Part shown: piece by piece, positions 47,115-57,093 of the stretch
Layout of the letters: every line of letters starts with the position of its first letter
How positions within the stretch are numbered: position 1 is the first letter of the stretch
Assembly (NCBI GenBank): GCA_963969495.1
Contig: OZ018327.1
Span: 37,205,912 to 37,269,911, forward strand
Direction: 5' to 3'
Source of the DNA: Ceratothoa steindachneri
Lineage: Eukaryota > Arthropoda > Malacostraca > Isopoda > Cymothoidae
DNA: 64,000 nt
Made by a program: the position numbers and the translations under genes
Notes under the pieces: model-generated
Told to the model about the DNA's origin: nothing
What the model saw: only the letters and a program-made list of their open reading frames with translations
Databases searched by the model: none

Positions 47115-47156
47115 AGAGGATACTTCACCAGGTACCCTCTTACCATTCAGTTTCCC
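47115..47156 (-). promoter_or_regulatory. -1 programmed ribosomal frameshift signal at the gag-pol junction
   Basis: The slippery heptamer G GGA AAC (47150-47156) is in the zero frame of gag and immediately followed by the gag UGA (47147-47149). After a 9-nt spacer comes a 9-bp hairpin (AGAGGGTAC / GTATCCTCT, 47132-47140 and 47115-47123, one G-U pair, 8-nt loop). The -1 frame is exactly the pol frame. This layout matches established retroviral frameshift sites. Confidence 0.85.
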
Positions 47157-48865
47157 ACTTCAGACTTTCCATTCACACCTTGCGCTCTCAGTCTAATCCA
47201 ACACTTTTCACTCGAATGTCCTTCCATCGCACAATGGCTACATACATTCCTCTGGTCACGACACATCCTTGCATAATGACCAGCCTTTCCACAATTACCA
47301 CATGCATATTTCATACTTTCCCCACCAGTTGCTCCACCATTCAACCTCGGACAATCTTTCTTCAAATGGCCTATTTCTTTACACTCGAAGCACTCTTTCA
47401 CACTTTCCTGGCAATCCTTTATCATATGCCCTTTCTTACCACACCCAAAACATGCACCAGATGTCCACCTACATTCTGCCAACATATGACCTTTCCTTCC
47501 ACACCGACGACATTCCACAATCTTTCTCCCACCATTCGGTCTCTCGTTTGCTGGGACATACCTCGGTTTCTCTCTCATATATCCGTTCCCACGCTTGAAA
47601 TTCATCTGCCCCCTTCCATTCGACCACCCTCCATTTGCCCATCCATTCTGTCAGCCCAGGAAGTTTGACATCACTCCAGCTGGTGCAGCCTTCAGGGCAT
47701 CCCTGTAGCTGACAAACTGCTGGGGTGGATGAAAGCTCCGGGGCTTCTTACCCCTAACATTCACACTGTACCATCCATCCTCATCTAGATCGCTTTCATC
47801 ATCAAATCGTCCATCTTCTAACAGTTCCAACACATCCTCCCACATCAACCGTTCACCTGTAAGTCTCACTCTCTCCTTTCTCTTTCCACTCAGCCATTCA
47901 CTCACCTTTCACGGGATCGTGTCCAAAAACTTTCTCATGAGTGGTTTACATTCATTTACATCATCATCACCATACCTCGTTCTTGCCATACTCTGAAGCC
48001 TATGTGCATACATATTCACACTTTCACTCTTCCCCATTCGAGCCTTCTCAAATTCATTCACCCTTTTATACTTCACACTCTCTTTCATTTGTTTCACCTG
48101 CCCAATCAATCTCTTCTTCACTACATCGTACTTTGGCTCTCCTACACTCGTTATCACTCGCAAGAACTCCAATACTTTCCCATCCAAACAATCTCTCAGA
48201 ACACTCACCTAGTGACCCTTGTTCTGCGGGTACTTGAGCTTGCAGTACCGCTCAAAATCCCCGAAGAACTCATCCATACTCTTTCCCCCATGCAATCTAA
48301 ACTTATCAATCCTTGGCACTTCCCTAATCAAAATTCTTTTTCCCACATTCACTTCACTCTCCGAAGAGCTACTCTCGGTCTCACTCATTCCAATCATATC
48401 ATCACTCTCTCCCTCATCTGAGTATAGCGAATCCACACTCTTCCCTCTCGCCTTCCTATCCTTAACCTTAGAACCATGCTTACTTCCTCTCTTACTTTCC
48501 ACTCTCTTCCATTCACCCCCTTTCCTACCACTCACAGTATCTTCTTTAGACTCAATCATACTGCCATCCATTCCATTTAGTGGAGTCCCTTCAGTAGGAG
48601 CAGGGATCAGGGTTGTAGGTCCTGGAGCTGATCCAGCCCCTGTCATCATGTTATACAGGTCCTGCATCCGTCGGTCCGTCTGATCCTGTCGGTCTCCCAT
48701 TTCCTTCTTCATCCTATCAGTCTTTTCATTCATCCCTTTTATTTTATTCTCCATTCCCTCCATCATTCCCCGCAACATTTCACACTCCTCTTCTTTCTTT
48801 CTCAACTCCAGTCTCAATCGCACTACTTCTTCATTCAATGTTTCCGCTACAGCCATTGTTCCCAA
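47147..48865 (-). pseudogene. gag: Gypsy Gag with five zinc knuckles; three in-frame stops
   Basis: This single frame of ~573 codons starts MGTMAVAETLNEEVV. An N-terminal coiled coil (about residues 7-70, Glu/Lys/Arg/Met-rich heptads) is followed by a linker with Ser/Asp/Glu patches, and a capsid-like part (DKFRLHGGKSMDEFFGDF). The C-terminus has five CCHC knuckles (CX2CX4HX4C) at 47201-47512. Premature stops are UAG at 48209, UGA at 47909 and UGA at 47651; no indel is seen. Gypsy Gags usually have one or two knuckles. Confidence 0.82.
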
Positions 48866-48972
48866 GTTAGTAAAAAGATAGGAGGAGGGAAAAATCAGTC
48901 AAACTACTTGTCACACTAATTGGGTATGGACTGCAATCCAATCCAGTCACGCTCCCGGTTTCAAAGTCTCAC

Positions 48973-48990
48973 GTCCCTATTCGGGCGCCA
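48973..48990 (-). promoter_or_regulatory. Primer-binding site, tRNA-Lys type
   Basis: In element sense TGGCGCCCGAATAGGGAC lies 2 nt inside the 5' LTR. It matches the lysine-tRNA primer site known from lentiviruses at all but one position. Confidence 0.85.
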
Positions 48991-48992
48991 AA

Positions 48993-49862
48993 TGTAGCGG
49001 GCCAAAAATATATCTCTAATCCCAATCGATCCAACCCACTTCCTACACTGTCCGGACGTGAGAAATCGAGGGAGAATGAAACGGATTGTATATACAGTCC
49101 CTTTACTTACAAAAGAATACAGTTATATTTACAGCAATTTTATATTTACAAGGGAAGTGTGCACACTTCAAAATGAGGCCAAATTTCCCAATCCAAATAA
49201 GATACCAAAAGAGAATTTTATAACAGGTGAATACAACAAATTTACTTATATATCTACACAAAACATAAAAAAAAACACAACAACACCTGAACGAAAAGGG
49301 GCACGCGCTATCACTTGTGTGCTGGAGGTGGGTGGTAGTAAGCTAACATAAAAGGAGGCAGGATTGTCAACCAAGGCGGGTATGGTGGTCCAGGTGTTTA
49401 GCGAGGTATGAAAGCTCTCCGTCTCAGGGCTGGGCGGAGCACTCGTCTAGAGAACCCTTCTTGCCGTCAGTCTACGCTTCCACTCTCTGTAGAAGAGATA
49501 TATCCTCCATTTATGACCCATTTATTTATACATGGAAGGGAAACTAATAAGTGGGCATTACCTGAGTAAATTTATCGACTAGCTTACCTCTTTCCAGAAT
49601 ATGGCGCTTTGCTAAAAGAATATTATAAACAAAGTACAATCTTGTTTTAATTATAGTGATATCTCAAAACTAGCTACTATCTTTCCAGAATATGACGCCT
49701 GGAAAGAAAGAAAAACATGGTAATCATTTTATACATAAAATAAACAAAAACAAAACAAACCCATTCCCATTCACACACATTCTTACAGAGGGAGGGAGAG
49801 GGTACTGAGAAAAGGGGTGGGAGAATGGCCCTTTTACACACACTCACATTCGCTCCACCACA
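48993..49862 (-). repeat. 5' LTR of the Gypsy-type element
   Basis: The second LTR copy; promoter and transcript start are expected here. Between it and gag lies a leader of ~125 bp. Confidence 0.92.
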
Positions 49863-50138
49863 CCCTGACCCAGACTTGTTTCTTAATTGGGTGCGCCTAG
49901 ATATGATTGAATCGGACCGTTTCCTTGGTCTTGTATTTAACCAATGCCTCACCTGGGAGGCTCATATTCACAGCCTTAGGGTCTCTTGTACCCGCGCCAT
50001 TGATATTCTCCGTTCCGTGACATTCAGCGCTTGGGGCTCCGATAGGGCTACTGCTTTACTTTTTTATTGATCTTTTGTTTGTTCAAAGTTAGACTACGGA
50101 TGTGGACTCGATCCACCACACCAGACTTCGCCTGGCGA
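49863..50138 (+). pseudogene. LINE copy F ORF2, thumb segment between two LTR insertions
   Basis: CCCTGACCCAGACTTGTTTC continues exactly where 40920 left off. Readable blocks are FLGLVFNQCLTWEAHI and IDILRSVTFSAWGSDRATALLFY. It ends at CGCCTGGCGA. Confidence 0.85.
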
Positions 50139-50997
50139 AAATCTAGACTAACCCCAATTGATCCAACCCGCTTCCTACACTAATTCAGATGTGAGAAATC
50201 AAAGGAGAATGAAACGGATTGTATGTAGTCCTTTTACTTACAAAAAAACAACAACAATGATATTTACAAAAATATGGGGTAAATATGCACAAAAAATATA
50301 TATATAGCTATTTTCCTATATACACAATATTATCTGACGCATATCAATCAAAATTTATATAAACAACATTTAATTGGACTATATATGCAAAAGATATAGC
50401 CTAAGTCTAGCAACAACAAAATATCTGCCAGGGTAATATCCACCAACCGATCACACAGTACACAAGAAGTCACTTAACAGGAGGCCCTAAGTAAACAAGT
50501 GGCCCAAGCAGACAAGAGGACCAAAAAAGTAAAGGGCTCACATGTTACCCAGGTGGGTATTGGGATCTCCTGGCTTATAATTGTAGTAATTTGGTCACTT
50601 CTTGTAGCTATCAAAGCCCTCCCTGTCCTGGCGGGACTTACAATCTCTCCTCGGTTATCTGAACCCTACAATCTCCACCACTCCTTACAAATAGTGGCAT
50701 TTTTTTTTTTTTTTTACAAACTCTTTATCATTTAGTTTGTTTGCTATATAATGATATATGAAACTAAGTTTTATAGTGTCCTGGCAAATTACAATATAAA
50801 ATTTAAATAGCTGGGGGAGAAAAAAAAAGAAGATTTTAGACAAACATGAAAATCAATTTATATTACTGTACAAAAAAAAAACCAAACAGACAAAAAACAA
50901 ACCCATTCACACACACATTCTTACAGAGGGAGGGAGAGGGTATTGGGAAAAGGGCGGAAGAATGGCCCTTCATACACACACTCACATTCGCTCCACC
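50139..50997 (-). mobile_element. Divergent solo LTR related to the Gypsy element
   Basis: The first ~130 bp (CCAATTGATCCAACCCGCTTCCTACACT...) and the last ~130 bp (ATTCTTACAGAGGGAGGGAG...CGCTCCACCAC) clearly match the 40921-41788 LTR, while the middle ~600 bp does not. The TGTAGCGGGCC start is missing. It sits inside LINE copy F. No internal gag or pol is present. Confidence 0.75.
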
Positions 50998-52218
50998 ACC
51001 GACTGGTGCCTTCCTCACTTCACCCATTGGCTGCCTACTAGTCGATGCTGGGGAGATGCCACTCGCACTACGGCGTACACAGTGCATTATTTGCCTGTAT
51101 GTGTGAGCCCGGTGCCTCCCTCAGTCACCAACCGTTCTCACTGCATCCGCAGCTGATTTCGGCAGTGCCTATGCCGCTGAGAGACGTGTCATACCCTAAG
51201 CCCTTTGAGTTTAGGTCTAGGAAACTCCTTTGAGAGCTAGGTATAGCTCTCGGGCCAGTGTCGACCCTGGTTCTGCCCAGGATGCCACCTAAGGGGGTAC
51301 CACATTTGGCTATTTGTCTCCATGCTTCTGCTCCCAAACCTTGTACAGTGCCGGAAGTATTGCGTTCAACCCTTTTGGAGTATACCTCGTGTCACGCTGG
51401 AACCATGCCAGTGTATACGGATGGCTCCAAGTCCCCGAGGGGGTCGGCTTCCATGCCATATCCCCTCTGTTTGAAGTCAGCGGAGCTCTGCCAGGCGCTG
51501 CGTCTGTCTTCACGGCCGAGCTGGAGGCAATACACCACTCAGTATGGGATATTACGCAACGTGCTCTGTTCAGAGACCGGATTGTGATCTATAGCGACTC
51601 ACAAAGCACCCTGCGTGCTCTCGGGGCATTAGCATCTCTGCATCCCCTGGTTCGCGATATCCGTGATGCTACAGTTTTGGTGAGCCGGGTGGATGTTGAG
51701 ATTATCTTCTGCTGGGTTCCTGGACATGTAGGAATTGTGGGAAATGAGCGCACCAAAGTGTCTGTGAGGATTGCGACCAGACCAGCGTTTCACTCTTCCT
51801 CACACCAACTACATAGCAGGAATACAGGCTGCTTGGCAAAAAAGATGAGAGACAGTTGAAGGGCACCTAAAGTTCTGTGCCATTGCGCCGTGACTGTTCC
51901 CATAGACCTACCTCCCAATGCCGCGAAGGCTTCAGGTTGCTTTCTGTCATCTCCGAATCGGGCACATGTGTTACGCATCACCATTTGATGGAGCGCTTGC
52001 CTGCGCCCTACTGTGAAGACTGCATTGTCCCCCAGACTATTCGGTACATTCTTGTTGAATGTCCCAGTCTGGGTGATCTTCGCACACATTACCTGTCCCA
52101 GTACCGGGATGGGCGGGGTTGCTACCACCTGTCCCTTGTACTCTGGATGGGTTCGTCCGCACCGACCTGTGGACTTTTAGACTTTTTGATTGAGGCTGGC
52201 CTTCTCCCGGTTATTTAA
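50998..52218 (+). pseudogene. LINE copy F ORF2, linker to RNase H and zinc-binding end
   Basis: GACTGGTGCCTTCC resumes the thumb. RNase H motifs are YTDGSKSP (~51412; the following glycines are shifted), TAELEAI (~51520), SDSQSTL (~51595) and FCWVPGHVGIVGNE (~51710). The terminal CEDC...H...C motif is at ~52012-52060. Frame changes occur near 51430 and 51775-51880. Confidence 0.8.
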
Positions 52219-52362
52219 TATTTTGACTGTGGGTCGCGTTCTTCTTCGCCATTTGTTTTTTTTCTGTTTGTATTTTTTTTATTATTATTTGGCTTTAATA
52301 TAGCCTAGAATGGCGACTTATACCCTAGAAGGCAGTCGCCAGATGAGATTAAAAAAAAAGGT

Positions 52363-53165
52363 TATCCACCTATCCTTATTCTTCTTTATTACATACCTTA
52401 CTCTACACTGCTGCCCACTCTTTGCTCTTAATATCCCGTGAGGTTTTGGTGGCTTGGTACACTCATCCTCTTAACATAACCTGGCTGAGTGGCAGGCTAG
52501 ACCATCAAGTCCTTGTCTGCTGTGAGGGCCAAAACCCCAATGGCTGAGTGGAAGCTATTAAGTGCTGGGTTACTGACTCTTCACTGCTTCAAGTGTGCTT
52601 ATGAGGTGACTACACCAACCCAATCCTTATGAATTTAAGTGCAAGGACAAAGTTGCAGAGTGCTGTGGTCAGGTTGTCAAGGCTCATCTTAGCTCACATC
52701 CATGGGCTAAGTATGTTTAAATGATCACATTCTGGATTTCTCTGATCTTATGGAGACTTTTCTCTTAACCACCAAGGCATTAGGAGATCATAGTATCTTT
52801 TTCCATTGGTTTATCACATGAAGATAAAAGAATGTGCTCACGGCTGAAAGAAGAGCCATGTTCTACATACTGCGAGTCTAAAGTAATTAGATGCACCCTT
52901 TTGCTGGGGATGAGTCCCCTCCAATCACTCTTAATGAGGCTTCCTGTTTTCCACCTGCAGCTCCATCTCCACAGGGGAAATGGCCCCCTACCCTTAACTC
53001 CTTCCAGTGGAGATGGGGCTTGCTCATTTCATTTCCGGGTAAGAGCCCCCACCCCACACACACCTTATCCCCTAGGTGGCCCTAGTTGAGCCAGCAGTAG
53101 CCATCACTTTTGCAAGGGCCTGTTAAAAAATGTGCAACAGATGGCTTAATGGGTCAAACCTGTGT
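52363..53165. other. Intronic sequence without recognisable elements
   Basis: No motif-bearing frame was seen. Confidence 0.4.
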
Positions 53166-53289
53166 GTATTATGACTTGTGGCCTGGCCACCATCCAAACT
53201 ATAGTAATGTGGTTTGCCCATTGGCAAGGTTTGGGTCCTAGTGAGTCCCTGATGTTGAGGGGGTGGCAGATAGAGGCTGTTCAAGAGTT

Positions 53290-54955
53290 GAGCAGGGACT
53301 CAAATGTGCTCCTGCCCCAGGCAGTAGTGTCTTGCCCAGGAATGGGCACTGATTTGGAAAGAACCCCCCTGAGCCTAAGTCTACTCCTGGTCAAGATCCT
53401 CTCATAGCAGCATGGTCTCCTAGAGACACAAAAGGAGAGGTAGACCTTTCACTCTCTGACAGTGATTCGCATACAGCCCAGTACTTATCCATTTTGAAGA
53501 AAGATGATTTGCCTGGCAACCAAGCCAAGGATTTCATGTCCAGCCTCAAGGTGCCCTCAAGAGGTGGCTACATAGGAGACCCGAATAAATGTAAAACAGG
53601 AAACTTCGATTACACTGTTGCCCTTCATTGAGCTGCTGCCTGGCATCCTCAACCTCACTGGCTACAAAGGTGTTCTTATGAGTAATACAGCTGATGGAAG
53701 TATGTCCTAAGGGCACATGTTCCATCAGCATCAGCATCAGGCCGTAAGCAGAGTTCTCAGTAAGAAACCAAAGTTAACCTGTTTCTCAGATATGAGCCTT
53801 CTGGTGAAGTCAGCTGACCCTGCCTAGGCTGCCATTATAAGTACCCTGCAGACATTTGAAGGCTAACCTATGCAGGTGACTCTTTGCAGTACTAGGAATT
53901 CTGTCAAAGGGAGTGGTACTCTATGCAAGGCAGCTCATCACCTATTCCTTAGATGACATCACCAAAGAGCAGTCAAGGTTAAGCATATGATGAGGAAACA
54001 GGGATGGGATTCAGAACCCACCCTTACACTCATCACATTCAGCTGAGAGAGGCCCCCTCAATAATTGCAAGTTGTCTGATATTGTTATCCTATAAAGGTA
54101 TTTGTGGCACTGCAGAGGTGTTACCATTGTTACCACTTTGACCATATTAATCCAACTTGTAGATATGCTAAATCGAGTCAACCTGAAATCTGCCCTAATT
54201 TCTCCAAGGCCTTACTTGACAAAGCTGTATCATGTAAGGCTAAGTGTGTGAATTGTTAGAAAGAATTCCTGGCTTTTCACCCAACCTCATTTTCATGGGC
54301 TAAGGCATTGGGCCTGTCACGTCTTGTGCACCCTGTGACTAACTATGCATCTTAAGTTTTAAAAATCCCCTGATGCCGGAATATGCTTCTTTCTTATTGG
54401 GTTTTTGGTTTTTTTTGCTTGTTTTGGGTTCTTTTATTTTTCTTTGGGAGGGGGGGCTGGATTTTTGAATAGCCTAACACTAGGTTGGAATTTTAATTAG
54501 GGTGATATTCCCTTGAAGGCAGTTGGCAGATGGGTAAGGAAGAAAAAAAATCAAGTTAAAAAGGTGCCTTCTGCTAATGGCACCTCCAGGCCTGTAAACA
54601 TAGTAGCTAATTCCCATTCAAAACCTTTCTGTAGGTTCTTCATACCCTGGGCCCTAACCTATCCTGCTAGAGCTGGCAGCAATACAGGTTCCCACCCTGC
54701 CCTAAACCATTCCACCTAAACCCTTTTCAAACAGCTGCGTTCCTCTACTGAGTCATTAACTCTCAGGAGGCAAACCTCTGGGCTGGGTGAGGGTTGTGAA
54801 GTCACCTCCAAGTCTTTCAAAATCGCTGCCCAAGAAGAAAGTAGCAGAAAGAGAGTTTCAGCTCCTACAACACTGTCTGAGGCTGGTTGGAGTGCTTTAG
54901 AGCCTTGGTAGCTCCCAAAGAATGTGGAAACTGATACCAAAGTCATCCTACCAGC
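53290..54955 (+). pseudogene. LINE copy H, old ORF1 remnant
   Basis: Sequence similar to copy B ORF1 is recognisable from ~53330. It has the RRM-like region (~53680-54050, including KHMMRKQGWDSEPTL-like reading), two knuckle remnants (~54115-54255) and the Ser/Pro tail (54560-54950). It is the most diverged ORF1 copy in the window and is interrupted at 54365-54545 by a 3' UTR insertion. Confidence 0.7.
54365..54545 (+). mobile_element. LINE 3' UTR-only insertion
   Basis: It contains AGCCTAACACTAGGTT and a GTGATATTCCC...GGCAGTTGGCAG hairpin pair plus an A-rich tail, and interrupts copy H ORF1. AAGTTTTAAAAA before it and AAGTTAAAAA after it look like an imperfect target duplication. Confidence 0.65.
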
Positions 54956-54967
54956 TCTCATGCAACC

Positions 54968-56100
54968 CAGTAAGGGGTACAGCGATTTGCTTTCCTGGCT
55001 GCCATGCTGACGGGATTCAGTGCCCCATCCGGCCCCAGCTTAGCCTCTTTCTCACACCCTATCTTCTTACCCTGCTCCCTCACTTTTTCTACAACTTTCT
55101 CTGGTCAGCCTCTCATTTCATTGGGTAGACACCGACTAACTTCCTCTCACCCAATCATTCTGGATCAGGGCTGGGGGGAGGGGACATACCCTTTCACAGT
55201 ATCAATTTTACACTCAGCCCAAGATGGAGTCACCATGCTGATAGGCTGGCTGCCTGACCACTGGGTGGGAGGAGTGGTCTCTAATGGCAGCAGCTGACTT
55301 TGTCTGTGTCATTATTCACCCCTGTTACGTCCCAATGCCTAAGCTTGAAAGGTGGGGAACCAACCTATTCGGTTAGTTAACAAAAACGGGTGTGGCTGAA
55401 TGCCAGGGAAAGAGGAAAACGGATAAATAAGAGGTTTTGAAAAGATACAAGTGGTCTTTTCAGGGGAGATTCTCTAAATGGAGTCAGCCCAGAGAACCCT
55501 CATTAGTTCACAGTTTAGAAAGGTAAATGAAATGGGGGGGAGTTGAGAAGAGTGAAAATTTTAAGGACAGGCTCCATTCTCCCGGAAATTAGAAATTGTG
55601 CACTTACCTTGAGTAGCCTCAGAATTTTAATCCTACTGTCGAAAACCACAGTAGTCGCAGAGGGGACCCAGTCTCAGACAGCAGGATGTTGTATGGGGTT
55701 AGACTCAGACCCAGGATCATCTCTCATTTTGCTAGGCTAAGGACTAGTTCCTGGCACCTGGCACACCCAGCATGTTTTATGCTGCAATGCTAAGAAAGAC
55801 ACCCTCTGCTCCTGGCATGCCTGGCCATGAGTATCATTTCCACACCCATTCAGAAACCTTCTGTGGGTTCTACCCACCTTGGGTGCTCCCCTGGTACAGC
55901 TAGGGGCACAAAGGGTTCACATCCAGCCCCAACTAAAACCAGAGCTCCCCAGCATGAATGTATCTTGCAAGGCTATACGGCTATGTGCCTCCATTGAGTT
56001 GTTAGACTCGCAGGAGGCTGTAATGGGTGCTCCGGCTGTAAACCACCCACCACAAGTGTGCTCACTCAGTTGTGAGACACGTGTTAGATCGGAAGGAGGC
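54968..56100 (+). mobile_element. LINE copy I, 5' UTR and ORF1 pieces
   Basis: The 5' UTR at 54968-55310 (GTAAGGGGTACAGCGATTTGC) is followed by ~330 bp of unrelated or unrecognisable DNA. ORF1 pieces then run 55640-56100 (QDHLSFC-like, then the Pro/Ser tail). Strongly deleted. Confidence 0.7.
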
Positions 56101-56126
56101 TAAGGAAATGCTGGTGTATTTTCCCC

Positions 56127-56137
<11 letters not shown>

Positions 56138-56175
<38 letters not shown>

Positions 56176-56200
56176 CACGCACACACACACAAACACCACC
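56138..56200. repeat. (TA)n and (CA)n microsatellites
   Basis: A TA run of ~25 bp is followed by TTTATATATATA and a CACACA run. Confidence 0.9.
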
Positions 56201-56900
56201 AAATCTTATCACCTATGAATAAATATGGAAACCACATATACCAATATACAATACCCAGCAAGACTAATAAATGACAAATACAAACAGAGTAAATATTGGC
56301 AAAACAAAATAATACAATATACCAAAAATATATTCAATTACGGTTTCTTTAAATTTATATATTTACATAACATTAAAACTTGCTTTATGCAAAGCACTGA
56401 TTGGGTCCTCTCCCTCTCTCCAATTATTGTTTGGTCAGTGCTAAAACCCTTAATTGAGCCAGCGCATGTTTTCTAAATAGTGTCAGTTAACTGGGGCACT
56501 CTTTTTTGTGTGTTACCCTGACTCTCATTGAGTGTGAAAGGGGAGGGGGGGGGTGCTGGCGTGTCTTCTCGCCAATGATGGGCCAGGGAGAAGGACAAAT
56601 GGGTTTTCCCAAATCATGCCCCACACTTTGAGCTGGAAAAGGGGAAAAAGAAATTATCCCCTGCTCGCTCCTTAATGGTGTTACATATATACCACTACGG
56701 TGGTCCTTATTTAAAAGAATTTTCATTTTCATAGGTCTGACCCCACCAAAGTGTTCCTTTTGGTTGAAAAACACCACATGCAAAATTTCATTGAAATATA
56801 TTAACATTTAGAGCTTGCTTAATGGATCCGAAGTTCCTCTCAGATGAGGTATACGATCTACTTATAAGTACACCGCAGGCGCCCGTATACTGAGTAAAGT
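56201..56900. other. AT-rich DNA; possible unidentified repeat on the minus strand
   Basis: A minus-strand open frame at 56487-56807 has no recognised domain. Its plus-strand wording (ACCACATGCAAAATTTCATT) resembles non-coding repeat tails seen in arthropod genomes, so I do not call it a gene. Confidence 0.35.
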
Positions 56901-57092
56901 TGTTGGGGACAAGAAATCCAGCCAATAGCCCTAAACCGATCCAGCATCAGATGGCAACAACAGCAGCATCATAAATCTACCTAAAAAAGAAGAAAATAAG
57001 GTTGACCCACAGTTGCCACTCATTTTGCACTGGGAGGGGAAGCCTATCCCAGATCTCATTGACACTGGGACTGTGGACAGATTGCTTGTGCT
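56900..57092 (+). pseudogene. Remnant of an unidentified transposon-type ORF
   Basis: The reading LPLILHWEGKPIPDLIDTGT...VDRLLVLLIG resembles a widespread uncharacterised animal repeat protein with an HWDGK-LPDL-VDRLPVLVSG core (from memory). It is truncated by the start of LINE copy J. Confidence 0.35.
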
Positions 57093-57093
57093 A

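Larger units (their letters stand above)
42825..47149 (-). pseudogene. pol: Gypsy Pol: protease, RT, RNase H, OTU-like, retropepsin-like, integrase
   Basis: Protease 1 has LIDSGCKASLV (~46980) and ILGYDFM. The RT has RLRLCVDYRKVNERTV, FTKLDLVRGYFQMPI and the FIDD box (~45650). An in-frame UGA lies at 45486. After it the frame is open to 42825 (878 codons from Met 45461): RNase H (YTDASG at residues 87-92, TDNQPL 158-163), an OTU-like domain (~225-365: GGDSLF, LRKEVMNEV, LIVVSRLYGVIVY, VHLQCLSGVHYNWV), protease-like domain 2 (~400-515: LIDTGAQVSLV, FLLGVDFM) and integrase (H636, H641, C671, C674; D703, D763, E799, i.e. D,D35E). The frame enters from gag by -1 frameshift. A frame change at ~42835 precedes a DGSYRVVRVW (GPY/F-like) module. 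Confidence 0.85.
40921..49862 (-). mobile_element. Gypsy-type LTR retrotransposon with OTU-like and second retropepsin-like Pol modules
   Basis: This ~8.94-kb element has direct LTRs (868 and 870 bp, TG...CA ends), a primer-binding site, a polypurine tract, gag and pol on the minus strand, and CCCT flanking both ends as a 4-bp target duplication inside LINE copy F. By eye the LTRs differ at about 17-18 positions (~2%), so the insertion is fairly recent. The Pol order is protease, RT, RNase H, OTU-like domain, second retropepsin-like domain, integrase; integrase after RNase H is the Gypsy/Metaviridae order. Gag has three in-frame stops, pol one stop and two small frame changes near its C-terminus, so this copy is not autonomous. 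Confidence 0.92.
36063..52362 (+). mobile_element. LINE copy F, split by two LTR insertions
   Basis: Copy F runs 36063-40920, is interrupted by the Gypsy element, continues 49863-50138, is interrupted by a second LTR, and finishes 50998-52362 with hairpin and A-tail. Joining the three parts restores collinearity with copies B and L (TTCCACCCT|GACCCAGAC and CTGGCGA|CTGGTGCC). Confidence 0.85.

Noticed and set aside
56487..56807. 106-codon minus-strand frame
   Set aside because: Sequence looks like a transcribed repeat tail; no domain recognised.
57013..57092. DTG motif (PDLIDTGTVDRLL) suggesting a retropepsin
   Set aside because: The surrounding wording fits a different repeat protein (HW-GK...PDL...VDRL) and there is no later LLG-DF segment.
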